Origin: Imbricaverruca yamaguchii | Lineage: Eukaryota > Arthropoda > Thecostraca > Neoverrucidae | Length of the DNA stretch: 64,000 nt | Reading direction: 5' to 3' | Assembly (NCBI GenBank): GCA_034440575.1 | Contig: JAOTOL010001624.1 | Coordinates: forward strand, 1,507,501-1,571,500 | Shown: positions 21,816 to 34,019 of the stretch, in pieces | Layout: every line of letters starts with the position of its first letter | Numbering within the stretch: position 1 is the stretch's first letter | The notes under the pieces: model-generated | Seen by the model: only the letters and a program-made list of their open reading frames with translations | What the model was told of the DNA's origin: nothing | Database searches by the model: none | Translations under genes and position numbers: made by a program

Positions 21816-23280
21816 GCTGCCGACCGCCTTCTGGCGCCACCTAGTAGTGCCGCCTGGCCGGCCGGCCGTGTCCGGGTTGTTCCGGCCACAATGGGCAGAT
21901 ATCACACGTGGCCGGCTGTTGTGCGGCGTCGGAGGTGGAGTGTGTGGGGGGGGCGGGGTAGTGTCCAGGCCGCGGTCCTCTTGTGATGCAGTCTAGCCGA
22001 GAGTGGAGTGGCGGCCGACCACCAGGAGCCGTCGTCAGCTGCGCCGCGCTGGCCGAGGCGAGCGACGTCTCGTCGCGAGACACCCGCCGAGCGCTCAGTC
22101 CGGAGCCAGTTGGCCGGGTTGTGCTCAGAGCCTGACCGACGGTGGCGCCACCGGACATCAGGGCGCTGGTGATCGTGCGGCTCGCGTCCTTCGTGGCCGC
22201 GAGTGGCGGGCCGGTGGCGCCTGCTGGGACGGGGCGGGGGCGAGTGCGCTGGTTGCCGGGTGGGCTAACGACGGGAAGCGGCACTTGCGGCCGCCTTCCG
22301 GCTGGTCGAGCCGTCTCCGGTGGGCGGTCCGCGTGCGGCGGAGGGGCGTGCGCCGCCGTCCCCGGTCACAGCGCCGTTACACGTCACGTACTTGATTTGC
22401 TGTGAGGAGACGACAGGCCAGCGAGCGAGGCGGTGCCAGTGGCAGTGCGCCGATATTTTGTTACTGCTTTGCGTTGCGTTCTGTTCGAGGCCGTGAACGT
22501 TGTGCCAATGCCGGGTGGGCGGTACCGTGTGTTGTGTCCTGGATCTAGATCGATCGTCTGTACACGTGGCCACGTGCGTGCATGTTCACGCCCATGTTCG
22601 AATACATATGAGCGGTATCGGGTGTGCGGCGACCCAGCCGCCATCTGACTGCCGACGCTGACTCGTGGCGCCGCTATCAAGAGCATAGTGTGAGGAGCGG
22701 CCATTAGAGGAACGCGGCCACGACTGGTGCTAGTGGATTCGTGCATCGCCCCCTCCCCCCGCCACTCCGCGCTCAAAAAGCAAGTTCGTTCGGTGCTCGC
22801 AGGAATCCGGACGTGCGTGGCTTCCGGTGCGCCGCCGGCTGTCGCGCAGGCGCAAGCTTGGTGATCTGTCGGCCAGGTGTAGTTCGCTGTAGCGCCGACG
22901 GGTGGCAGCACCATGCACCAACGGCTGGGAACATTGGCGCCCGTAGTTTGTAGCGCGCATTTATTTATACGGCGAACGGATGATGCTTCGGCCGGTCGGA
23001 ACGGTCGCGTGCCGCGACATCTGCCTCACGCCGTCCCGGCGACAGTGTTTACCGCGAGCGGCTGTGGCTTTGGCGCGGACCAGGCGGACCGGACGTAGAG
23101 ACACACGCACGACTGGACATTCAGTAGGACAGGCCGGGCCGGGTCCAGCGCGGCCGGGCCCCCGGCCGACGACTCGCCCGCCGCGGGCACCACACAGACA
23201 CGGCACGGAACACCCAACCCGCGGCTCACGCTTCCGGCGACGGTGTGAAAAATACTCTAACGGAGGCGTCGACAGGTGAA
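21816..23280. other. GC- and CpG-rich block, one weak exon candidate
   Basis: CpG-rich sequence with open frames on both strands. The best candidate is on the minus strand near 22215-21841: an acceptor-like CCCAGCAG at about 22221-22228, followed by KDASRTITSALMSGGATV and a Ser/Thr/Ala-rich frame to a stop at 21841. No partner exon was found. Confidence 0.25.
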
Positions 23281-24620
23281 TGGCCGGATTCCGTGCCGCC
23301 GTGAAGCTTGAGGCACACGCCGCTATTCTCCCCTCCACAAGAAAACGTTAACGTGGGTGTGTGCGTCATCCGACACAAACCGCGTGATGCCATGGAGACC
23401 ATGTTCCACTTTGTGGTGTCTCTAAATAAGTTGCTTGACATGCCAGCAGTATTTGTTCAGAGTATAGCGAGTTGCCAGCCGTTTTGTGGATGCCGTCGCC
23501 TCTGCGGGCTTCTCCGTCGTTCCGGGGGAGGGGAGGGGAAAACCCATCACCCAAGTGCGTGTGGAATGTACAGCAATAACCGAACAGGCACACCGAGACG
23601 TCTGTCTTCGTGGACGCATGCTCACCCCGCCGCTCGGGGTGTGCGCGTGGGACGCGTCCGAACACTGGACGCAAACTAGAAGATCGGCGGCCGTGCGCCT
23701 CTATCTACGTATCACAGTCTGGCGCACGCACGCGGTCAAAACGACGCGAAAACAAGATTGTTCAACAGGGAGACAGCGCTCCAGAGGCCTGATGGCCATT
23801 GTCGTCACAGTCGCCGGTACTCTCACTAATGCTTCGGATGTATGCGAACGGGCACACGAATGCGTGCGTGGCGTTGGTGATATTGGGAAAGGGATGCGGC
23901 AAAGGTGGTGTCGGTAGACGAAAAGGGATGAAAGGATGGTGTCGCGGAATGCCTGGCGGACGCCAGGTTCGGTGCATGCTGGCGCGTCCGGTCAGGCAAT
24001 GCGGGGATATGTGAGGATGTTTTCTAGGGGATAACGGTGACGCCACCGTGGAATTCCACTATCCCACGGCTAGTTGTGTGTTTAACAACGGTTTGTTGTG
24101 CAGGACAATGAGCTTCGTGTTGATTGAATGACCTGGAAATCCTCCGTAGCCGCAACTACCAACTGGGGCGCCACCCTTGGCGAGGATAAATGAGCAGGCA
24201 AGTAAGTGGTGCTCGACCACGACAGATTGCTCACACAACATCCACAGGAGCCATTCTTTCTGAGTGCCACTGCTGTCACTAAGTACACACCAGGTCAATA
24301 TACTGGGAAAATTCGTAGGAAAATAGATCGAGTGGCTCAAACTGGAGCAACGAAGAGCGGCGGAAAATAATAAGAGAACTAGGTGACAGGATCTACCATC
24401 TAGCCCGAGCGCGCCCATCCAGGGTATTCCGGGTGATTTGTCACAGTTCGCAGTGACTCTTCGCTCTCACCACCTGCCTATGTTCTTTGTCAATTGGAGC
24501 GGCAAATGCACTTTGGCCCGTGGAGCCGAGCAAGTGAATGTGAGCTTCGACAACCACGCACTAGGCGGCGCTAGTATCGGTCGCTAGTTTGTGAGAGCGG
24601 CCGGACGTGGCGCTCGACAC
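23281..24620. other. no gene seen
   Basis: Mixed composition, only short overlapping open frames, no repeats recognised. Confidence 0.45.
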
Positions 24621-24623
24621 TTG

Positions 24624-24752
24624 TCAGATGGATGGGAAATGCTTGAACGAGCTTCGCGACAGCAGACTGCGCGTTTCCGGACTGCTGTGTGAGCCGGAGT
24701 GGCCGCCGGAGATGTGCGGCAGCAGCATGGAGCCGGACGTGGAGCTGGCGTT
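24624..24752 (-). CDS. probable last exon of an unrecognised gene
   Basis: On the minus strand a strong polypyrimidine tract (CCGCCCTGCTCTGCTTCAG) ends at 24753. 42 codons follow to TGA at 24624. The peptide starts NASSTSGSMLLPHISGG and ends SRSSFKHFPSI; it is Ser-rich and hydrophilic. About 85 percent of third positions are G or C in this frame, more than in the overlapping plus-strand frame, which supports the minus strand. The codon phase at the acceptor is assumed to be 0. I do not recognise the protein and found no upstream exon. The 29-bp satellite begins about 20 bp upstream of the acceptor on the minus strand. Confidence 0.45.
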   Translation of the reverse strand, partial: NASSTSGSMLLPHISGGHSGSHSSPETRSLLSRSSFKHFPSI

Positions 24753-24769
24753 CTGAAGCAGAGCAGGGC

Positions 24770-25125
24770 GGACAGTCACGAACACCGCCGCGTACGGACA
24801 GTCGCGAACACTGCGGCACACGCGGACAGTCACGAAACACTGCGGCACACGCGGACAGTCACGAAACACTGCGACATACACGGACAGTCACGAAACACTG
24901 CGACATACACGGACAGTCACGAAACACTGCGACATACACGGACAGTCACGAAACACTGCGGCATAAACGGACAGTCACGAAACACTGCGACATACACGGA
25001 CAGTCACGAAACACTGCGACATACACGGACAGTCACGAAACACTGCGGCACAGACGCGGACAGTCACGAAACACTGCGACATACACGCGGACAGTCACGA
25101 ACACTGCTGCACACGCTTACAGTCA
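24770..25125. repeat. 29-bp minisatellite
   Basis: About 12 copies of a 29-bp unit containing GGACAGTCACGAAACACTGC and GACATACAC or GGCACACGC. Copies near 24770 and 25100 are the most diverged; the middle copies are nearly identical. Confidence 0.95.
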
Positions 25126-25507
25126 CGTGGCCAGACGGTGACATACACGAACATTACATACGTGAAGATATAACGCATGCACTGGCGGATCATGTTTGTC
25201 AAGTGGCGGACAGCTGCAGCGTGGACAGCCGGTCGGTTTAGACAAACGTCGACAAGTTAAACAAATACAGGCGGGTTTGTTTAAATTTAAAACAAAGCAC
25301 TGAGCGGAAGGCGAGGAGCTCCTCGATGCCGCTACGCGAAGCAGATTTCCTTTCCGATGGAAGAGGACATTTGGAGAAGCATGTATTTTACTTGCTGACT
25401 ATATTCCGTGAGGACATTTATTATCCTCCAAATGGAGAGAAGCCAATGACTGCTTCGCCGCCCATTTAACATGAAGGGATAGCCATCGCCACCCTGTCGA
25501 TCCGCTA

Positions 25508-26215
25508 GTGCCAAAATGGCAGGACAAACGACTACGGACAGCGACGGAACAAGCACGCCTGGAGAGGCATAGGACGCAGCTGCAAGCCAGATATCCTGTC
25601 AATACCGCCGCACCTGTACCGGACAGCTCGCCTCGACACGATCCGGCGTATCCCCAGGCACTCGCAGGTGCTCGCCAATGGCAGCCGACAGCCGACAGGT
25701 CAGCGGGGTTTCCCGCCGGCCGGCCCAGTCTCACGGCAGCTTTTTACCAGCAGAGACCGGCAGAAGCAGCTGCAGCGGCCGACATCGCCGATGCTATCGA
25801 TTCGCGCGTGCGACGAATACGGCCGTCAGCCGTAGGCACGGCACGGCGTGCTGCTAGTATGCCGTCCGACGGCTCGCCGTATGGCTCCACCCACCTCAAC
25901 AGAGGTCAAACGTACACCCTGGACACGGGAACTTGGCCGCACGCATTTCAATACGGCTACCACGAGGGTGCGTGTATCTTTTCGGCGGACACGAAGGCAA
26001 CCGATGTAGACTGGTTGAATTTGGAATGCCACCTGGGCAACAGTGAGGCACAAGTATCGCTTTCCAATTTCACCAGAGAAAAGAGCCGGCGCTTGGAACA
26101 TGGCGGATCCAGGAACTATCATGAATGCACATGTCTGAAAGGGCTCCACTACGAAGGTACCTCTGGGCGCTGCATGACCTCTGCAGTCGATGCGCCCCTG
26201 AACCCCAATAACTAA
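25508..26215 (+). CDS. unassigned long open frame, ends in a SINE tail
   Basis: A 235-codon frame opens with GTG; its first in-frame ATG is at 25859. The composition is not low-complexity: RGQTYTLDTGTWPHAFQYGY and ATDVDWLNLECHLGNSEAQV look protein-like, with several cysteines. No family is recognised. The last 15 or so codons and the stop lie within a SINE tail (26165-26222), so the original 3' end is lost. It may be a remnant of a mobile element, a lineage-specific exon, or chance. Confidence 0.25.
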   Translation: MPKWQDKRLRTATEQARLERHRTQLQARYPVNTAAPVPDSSPRHDPAYPQALAGARQWQPTADRSAGFPAGRPSLTAAFYQQRPAEAAAAADIADAIDSRVRRIRPSAVGTARRAASMPSDGSPYGSTHLNRGQTYTLDTGTWPHAFQYGYHEGACIFSADTKATDVDWLNLECHLGNSEAQVSLSNFTREKSRRLEHGGSRNYHECTCLKGLHYEGTSGRCMTSAVDAPLNPNN

Positions 26216-26222
26216 CTAACTA
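26165..26222 (+). mobile_element. SINE tail fragment
   Basis: GCGCTGCATGACCTCTGC followed by GTCGATGCGCCCCTGAACC and an AATAACTAACTAAC end. Same tail as the full SINEs; the tRNA-like head is missing. Confidence 0.65.
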
Positions 26223-26224
26223 CG

Positions 26225-26459
26225 AAGGTACCTCGAGGGTCATTGCCTTCGGAGAAGTTCATCTGGCCCAAAATTTCAACAGTGGTGCATTTAAACCTTC
26301 CTGGAAGGGCGCCTTTCTTTTGAAGAAGACTCCCTTTTTTCTCAGAGTTGCGTCTCTGGTTGAAAACTTTGAGGGGGCACATTCGAGCCTACCAGAGGGA
26401 CGCCCTTTCCCCCTACAAGGAGACCACATGCCCCTAGTTCCCCCTTGTATCCGCCCCTG
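26225..26459. mobile_element. hAT-like element fragment, right end
   Basis: The right edge ends TATCCGCCCCTG, the inverted form of the CAGGGGCGGAT terminus seen at 63739. No matching left terminus is present near 26225, so the copy is truncated. It has no coding capacity. Confidence 0.45.
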
Positions 26460-28015
26460 GCCTGGCAGTCGGGAGCAATGCACATTATGCTGGCATTGCA
26501 GGGTTGTTCTCTACCGAACGACGACTGAAATTTTCCACCTGATAATAGCAAAGATCTACATAGAATCTTAAGATAACTGGGCTAAGCATAGTACAGATCC
26601 ACACTCTGCAAACCAACAATAACTACCCGTGAACATTCACTGACAAGTGCATAAAGAGGACACTCACAATGAACACGCTTAGACTTTAGAATTCCGAAAA
26701 ATAATTAGATACCCGTCAACCAACAACTTTCGACATGGTTAGTCAATTATAACGTGAACATCGTTGCGATGTCCTCTCAGGGGTTCATTAAGGTTTTTTT
26801 TCACCACAAGTAAGCTGAATTTAGTCGCATTTTTCACGACTTTCAATACATTATAGATTGCCAGTAGACAAGGTTTTTGAAATTTATTTAACTAGCTGCG
26901 TAATGAACGTGACAAATGAAAGGGAAAGTTTTAGGTAAATTACTATGCTGTTTAAAACCAGTACGAAGCACAACAAAATTCAGAACTTCAATTTTCCCCT
27001 TACCCATACATAAGAAATAAATTTTGCTAAATAATTATCTTTTCTTTACATGGCGATCACACCAAAGGCTAGATTACTTGATAAGAGAAACCGTTCATGC
27101 CCTTTAATCCTCACCTGCCAAGCTGGTGTTGCAATTTTCCCTGTCCTGATTGATTTTATCTGAGGGCGCCAAACCGTTTGCGATACGCCCTAAAACTTCG
27201 GATAGTGTTTATTGGGTGATTCACGACACACGTTATGAAATTTCTAGTAGCTGATGCATGAATGTGTGCATATTTTGGTGCAAGGAATAATCTGGCTATG
27301 TCAGGCCACTTGTTTCTAGGCAACACTGCCTGCTTAACCTCGCTCCCATGCGTTCAACTTCGGTCTAGAAATTCGATACGCCCAACTTCGATCCGGCAAC
27401 ATGTACTCACCTGCAAAGTCGGCGCCCGATGTGCCAAGTCAACTGGCATCGGTCGGCAATTTTCGTTTGAATGAATGGTCGAGATAAAAATTGGCGAAAA
27501 TAATGGAATGCTAAACGTGAAATTATGAATCAATTGAGTAAAAAGTGATTGTCCCGACCTCCGGCTGTCGGAGCTGCATCTTGTACACATCGAGACTTTC
27601 GTGCTGCACGGGTGTTTGCCTGGGTCGCATGAAGATCACGGGTATGCATGTGACTCCGTGTATGCATGTGACTTCGGCAAGCCAACGAGGAGTGTGTGGA
27701 ACTCTGCACTGAAGAATTGTTTGCGTTTTGCTGTGCTGCTGCACCCCAAATATTTGCAAGTCATCGTTGCAGTTGCAAGTCATCTTGCAAGTCATGTGAA
27801 GCCCTATGAATGGGCAGTCCACATAATTTTAATATCCCTGAACTATGGCATGCATAAACGCCCATCCGAACTTCATTCGCCTCAATCCTTTCCCTCCAAT
27901 GGCGAGGGATTCTTCACATGTTCACCGCTGCCGACCGATAGTGCATCCAGTTTGGTGTGAAAGGCACCAATAAGCGAAGAAGGCAAACAGTGAGCAAGCA
28001 GGGCAGGGTTCGTCA
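26460..28015. other. no gene seen, AT-rich
   Basis: AT-rich with short open frames only. A partial copy of the SINE family at 3136 lies near 27205-27262. Confidence 0.5.
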
Positions 28016-28565
28016 TAACGCCGTCGGCGGGACGGACGCAGTTGGCGCTGCCCGATATTACCTCCTCCCCGGGCGTCGGACGGGCGCCGCCAATACCTGA
28101 TGTCTCGGGCGAGACGGGCCGACAGGACTTAATAAGCGGCCGGGAACGCGGCGCGCGCTCCTGCCGCGACGAGCAATGGCTTCATATCGGCGTGCCGCGC
28201 GCGCCCGTCGGCGACTAATGCGCCAATATCGGCGCGCCAATGCCGATTGATGGCCGACGACCGCCCGGCGGCGCGTCGAGGAGGCGTCAGCCGGCGGCGC
28301 GGGAGGCGCGAACGGCGCGGGAGGCGCGCCGGCCGGCAGTAGGCTGCCGCCGCGGCACGACGACGGTGCGGGACACCTCGGTACCGCCACCGCCGCCGTC
28401 AGTCGACCTTCCAAGGTCGGCAGTGGCGCCATCGCTGTCGCCTTGAGCGAGGTCGGCAGACGAGCGCCGTGTGCTCCCGCGCCGGTCTCGGATCGGATCA
28501 GAACGCCCGCGGACGGCGACGGCGGACCAGCTGCCGAGCTATTAGAAGGCTGGCGCCGATCGTGC
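28016..28565. other. CpG-rich block
   Basis: Strongly CpG-rich with overlapping Arg/Ala/Pro-rich frames on both strands, typical of non-coding GC-rich DNA. No splice-supported exon seen. Confidence 0.4.
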
Positions 28566-28567
28566 CC

Positions 28568-28765
28568 CGCAGCTGCCGCCGACCGCGCCCAGCAGCTACC
28601 GCCGACAGCGCCCAGCAGCTGCCGCCGACCACACCCAGCAGCTGCCGTCGACCGCGCCTAGCAGCTACCGCAGACTACGCCCAGCAGCTGCCGCAGACCG
28701 CGTCCAGCAGTTGCCGCAGACCACACCCAGCAGCTGCCGTCGACCGCGCCCAGCAGCTGCCGCCT
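28568..28765. repeat. 24-bp GC-rich minisatellite
   Basis: About 8 copies of a unit of about 24 bp containing CAGCAGCTGCCGCCGACC, alternating with CGCAGACC and CGTCGACC forms. Confidence 0.85.
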
Positions 28766-29007
28766 ACTGTTCTGGTGAGGTGTGATCGTTGCTCGTCCTG
28801 TGAGCTGCCGTCCTATCTTGTGATTCATAACGGACACCGTTCATTTCAAACTGCAATTGCCCTGAACGCTAAACAACCTCACAACGCAGCCCTTCCCATT
28901 GTCTTCCATATTATGAAAAAAATGCATTGGTGGACATTTTGAGCGATGTTTGAACCGCTCACCGCAACTATCGTGAGTCTTGATTAACAGAAACGCGCGG
29001 TGGGAGG

Positions 29008-29033
29008 CGGGGGCGGGGGCGGGGGCGGGGAGT
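29008..29033 (+). other. G-quadruplex-type motif
   Basis: Four consecutive G5 runs separated by single C residues (GGGGGCGGGGGCGGGGG is the core), then GGGG. This fits the usual G4 pattern with loops of one base. It lies about 240 bp upstream of the 9-bp satellite. Confidence 0.7.
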
Positions 29034-29271
29034 GTCTGCGTGACAGGACAGATCGAGCAGAGCTGGAGCCCCTTACCAAAGTCCGGCGGATGCTGCCAGT
29101 GATTCGCCGTTTGTTCTCATTGTCGAGTGTGGCATGTCGATGGAACAGTTGAAAGCGAGACTGCGTGGGCAGCCCAGTCGGCGGCGGACGACCTACGTGG
29201 CGACGTAGCCATGCAACGTCTCACCCACACTCCAAACGGATCAGACGCATCAGACTGATCAGACGGAGCGG

Positions 29272-30990
29272 ACTCACCACACGCACCACACGCACCACAC
29301 GCACCACACGCACCACACGCACCACACGCACCACACGCACCACACACATCACACGCATCACACGCACCACACGCACCACACGCATCACACGCACCACACG
29401 CACCACACGCATCACACGCATCACACGCACCACACGCACCACACGCACCACACGCATCACACGCACCACACGCACCACACGCACCACACGCATCACACGC
29501 ACCACACGCATCACACGCACCACACGCACCACACACACACATCACACGCATCACACGCATCACACGCACACATCACACGCACCACACACAACACGCACCA
29601 CACGCATCACACACACCACACGCACCACACGCACCACACGCATCACACGCATCACACGCACCACACACACCACACACATCACACGCGTCACACGCACCAC
29701 ACGCACCACACGCATCACACGCATCACACGCATCACACACACCACACGCACCACACGCATCACACGCACCACACACACCACACCACACGCACCACACGCA
29801 CCACACGCACCACACGCACCACACGCATCACACGCATCACACTCACCACACGCACCACACGCATCACACGCACCACACGCACCACACGCACCACACGCAC
29901 CACACGCACCACACGCACCACACGCACCACACGCACCACACGCACCACACGCACCACACGCATCACACGCATCACACGCATCACACGCATCACACGCACC
30001 ACACGCATCACACGCACCACACGCACCACACGCACCACACGCATCACACGCACCACACGCACCACACGCACCACACGCACCACACGCACCACACATCACA
30101 CGCACCACACGCCACCATCACACGCATCACACGCACCACACGCATCACACGCACCACACGCATCACACGCACCACACGCATCACACGCACCACACGCACC
30201 ACACGCACCACACGCATCACACGCACCACACGCATCACACGCACCACACGCATCACACGCACCACACGCACCACACACATCACACGCACCACACGCATCA
30301 CACGCACCACACGCACCACACGCACCACACGCACCACACGCACCACACGCACCACACGCACCACACGCACCACACGCATCACACGCACCACACGCACCAC
30401 ACGCATCACACGCACCACACGCACCACACGCATCACACGCATCACACACACCACACGCATCACACGCACCACACGCACCACACGCACCACACGCACCACA
30501 CGCACCACACGCACCACACGCACCACACGCACCACACACACCACATCACACATCACACGCACCACACCACACGCACCACACGCACCACACGCACCACACG
30601 CACGCACCACACGCACCACACGCACACACCACACGCATCACACGCACCACACGCACCACACGCACCACACACATCACCACACGCACCACACATCACACGC
30701 ACCACACGCATCACACGCACATCACACGCATCACACGCACCACACGCACCACACGCACTACACGCATCACACGCATCACACGCACCACACTCACCACACG
30801 CACCACACGCACCACACTCACCACACGCATCACACTCACCACACGCACCACACGCACCACACGCACCACACGCACCACACGCACCACACGCACCACACGC
30901 ACCACACTCACCACACGCATCACACGCATCACACGCATCACATGCACACCACACACCACACGCATCACACACATCACACGTCAGACGCAT
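29272..30990. repeat. 9-bp satellite (CACCACACG / CATCACACG), 1.7 kb
   Basis: About 190 copies of a 9-bp unit that is either CACCACACG or CATCACACG, with rare variants (CACACA, CTCACC, single-base slips). The order of the two forms is irregular, so copies can be told apart. It produces a 664-codon plus-strand frame of Thr-Thr-Arg, Ala-Pro-His and His-His-Thr repeats, changing frame at slips, plus Cys/Val-rich minus-strand frames. All are artefacts. The strands are strongly asymmetric: the plus strand is almost free of G except within CG. Confidence 0.97.
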
Positions 30991-31160
30991 CAGACGGATC
31001 ACACGGATAAAACAGACCAGACGGATCAGACTAATCAGGCGCATCAGACGGATCCGATGCATCAGACGTATCGGACGCATCAGACAGATCAGATCCATCA
31101 AACGCATTAGACACATTAGACAAATCAGACGCAACAGACGGATCAGACACATGAAATAGA
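30991..31160. repeat. decayed ATCAGACGG-type repeat
   Basis: Units such as GATCAGACGCATCAGACGG and variants of about 9-10 bp follow the main array directly. Similar units precede it at 29238-29270 (CATCAGACTGATCAGACGG). The 9-bp satellite therefore sits inside an older related array. Confidence 0.75.
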
Positions 31161-33805
31161 TCATCGTCACATACCAGGCAGATCGAAAGGGCCTCCTGTA
31201 GCTTACAACTGTGAGCAAATATCTAATGGTGGCCAATTTGAATGTTATTTAAGCATAATTGTACAAGGTTGTAACAGAAGTAGTGAGGCGAGGGATAGCA
31301 CGGCTGAGAGGCGATAAGGCGAGAGCGGCGTGCTCCTTATCTCGAGGGCAGGGGAGTTCGAGGGAACGTTTGACCCGCGTCCAGGGTGTGATCTGGACGC
31401 GCAGTCCCGCGATAAGTGCGGCGGATGGCGGGAAGTCGACCGTGCAGTTAGCAGGGATCGACTTCTTCGTCGAACTTTCTTCCGCGCGGGTGTCCCTGTT
31501 TCGCCCGTACCGCCACGGAGCAGGGTGGTGAGTGCACCCGCGAGGCGATCGCGTGCCACACCGTGCGGCTCTTCGCGCCATGCTCGCTTCCCGGTGTTGT
31601 GGTGCTGCCGGGGCCACTCGGCCTGGACCGTCGGCGTCATGTTCGTCCGGAGTTTGTGAACGTTCCATTTCGGGGCAGTTTTGGAGGTTGCGATCGTTGG
31701 CGGTTATGCACCTAGGGGTTTGCGATTGCACCCTATCCAGGCGTTTTGGGATTTGCATTCGTTTTTTGGAGGCTATGATCCTTGGAGGTTGTGAGCTTCG
31801 GAGGTTATGAACAGTAAGTGAACCTTCGATGCTATGAATACTCCCCATGGACCACAGGTGCCTGTTCCGGGCATCGCTCAAGTGGATCACAGGTACTAGG
31901 GATCTCAATCCAGAGATCACGGGACTGAGATCGATCCCGAATCTATGGATTAGGATCTTGCGCTTTCGGGATCACGATTTTATTTTAGCCGAAATTTCGA
32001 AGCAAGATGAGTATGATCTGACACAGTAACAATGGTGTAATCGCGATGGGCTCTCAATATAATTGTGGGAATATCGTTACATGATGTAAAACATGATTAA
32101 ATTTATGTGGTACAAGTACGTAACCATGGTCAGTGATGATAAATGCTTCTATTCCTGCACCACCACTCCACCCTTGAGCGGGCCTTCTCAGAGCTGGTCG
32201 AATTTCGAAACTTTCCCAGCGGAGGATGCTTGCGAGTAGGCCGATGCGGCGGTGAATTGAGCCGATAAGATAAGAACCCTTGGGCCGATAAGACGAGAAG
32301 CGATGGCGTGCTGAGAGAGGCAGAGCTGTCGGGCAGTGGCTCTTTGTTACCAAACCCGACCATATAACCAATGGGTCGCGGGTTGACTGGCTGGCCAGAC
32401 CAAAGCGATGGCTGGTCTGGACAACATGGGGCCCATCACCCCTGGGCCTTCACTGCTACATGCACCACTGTCGTGAATGTAGGTTGGTAGGTATGTACTT
32501 CAGCTCTACTGTACGTGAGTACTTGAGTTGAGTTGAGTCGACGCATTCGACTGTTGAGTCGCATGGCCTCGCCAGCCTTTTACGCCGGTGAACTCGGTAA
32601 TCCCGCCGATTGTGGGATTCGAACCCATAATCTTGCACACCTATTCGGCGCAGGTCCTAACATGCATGACACATGACTTGGGACACATGTCCAGCATTCC
32701 ACCATCGGCTACGATAAAGGTAGCCAATTCCCCGTGGCATTGCTCCCATTATGACGAGCATATGTCATACAATGCGCGATGTGTGCACAATAATATCACG
32801 AATAACACAGTCCATCATTATCAGCATATGGATATGTTTTTGGGAGGTCGCATTGCAATGATAAGCCGCATGCAATCAATACGGGGTGAACTTAGGCATG
32901 CCCCGACCCCAGAACACGAATTCTAAAAAGGAGCGAAGGAAGCTAAGTTTTGTCCGTTGCACCGGCCGATTCCCGGCCTTTCCTCCGCCCCCATGAAAGT
33001 CAGCTTTAGTGGCGTCCGTGTGGTTTATCACCGTCACCAAGCCTATCACCAAGCTGCTCAAGTCACCACGTCTCCACACGTGTATCTGCGAAGCGCGCAG
33101 AGCGCAAGCATCCAGGCATGCGTGCGTCCGTCCGGCGGAGGGAGTCCGCACGCCGGCACCCTTGGTGCTAACGAATGCGCATTCCGCTATATGGCCACAG
33201 CCGAGCCTCCCTCCACGATAGCTGTTGACTGCTGCCAGCTGCGAGAAGCGGCACAGGGCAAAACAGAGACCGGGGCGGTTCGACTTGTGGAAACTAACCG
33301 TTGCGGCGGACGCAGTTGATTTGCCGCTCACAACTCAGTTGGTCTCTGCGCCTCGACTTAGCCTCCATTGCGAGTTTTCTTCTGCCGGTAGATGTTGCTG
33401 TCGCACCGAGAAGCCATAATTTTCACCTTCCTCGTGTACATGGGTCTAAAATTTATCCATGGCCTGTCTGCCGTCCAATGGAGGATCCACGACTTCGCCA
33501 CCGTAGGAGGGTGGGCGTATCCATATTGGGAAACATGTGTAAACCAGGGGTGGGAGAGTGCGCTCCATATATTTTTGCGTCGCATTACAAGTAGCATTGT
33601 ACCACATCTGGCGTTCGTCTTCAGGTATCATTGTACCATCAGTGTTGCCGTCACCACACCATGCCACCAGATCCGACTGATAGGTGGCGCTGTCTGCTCC
33701 GCCTCTTCCACATAGGTGGCGCTGCTGCTCCACTGAGTCGCGTGCCCATGGCCACGGCGCCACCGTTTCCGCTGACCGTTGTTCGCCTGCAGCCACCCGG
33801 CACAG
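31161..33805. other. 5' flank of the sulfotransferase gene, no other gene seen
   Basis: Mixed composition with a SINE at 32505. Open frames are short and lack splice support. No TATA box or other core promoter could be assigned to the sulfotransferase with confidence. Confidence 0.45.
32505..32660 (-). mobile_element. tRNA-derived SINE (minus strand)
   Basis: Read on the minus strand, a canonical B box GGGTTCGAATCCCAC follows a tRNA-like head. The body is GCGACTCAACAGTCGAATGC and the tail is made of ACTCA units. The GACTCAACNGTCGA core is shared with the SINEs at 6411 and 10417. Confidence 0.65.
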
Positions 33806-34019
33806 ATGGCGCTGCCGTTCCCGTGGGAGCCGGAGCCGGTGCCGGCCGACCAGCTGAAGCGGATGACGGACGCCTTTCCCGACTACGAGGACGATGGACT
33901 GGCCTACTTCGGGCCGTCGCGCTACCTGGCGTTGCCCGACTCGAAGCCGTTCTTCCAGGAGTACTACAACACTCCGCTTCATGAGGACGACATCTGGGTG
34001 GTGACGCTGCCCAAGTGCG
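33806..34019 (+). CDS. sulfotransferase exon 1
   Basis: 71 codons plus one base. It starts MALPFPWEPEPVPADQLKRM and ends inside the phosphate loop after PKC. The donor is GTACGT at 34020, a strong site. Confidence 0.95.

Noticed and set aside
29165..31159. 664-codon plus-strand open frame of Thr-Thr-Arg, Ala-Pro-His and His-Thr repeats
   Set aside because: It is fully explained by a 9-bp satellite without stops. The frame shifts at each slip and the opposite strand is open as well.
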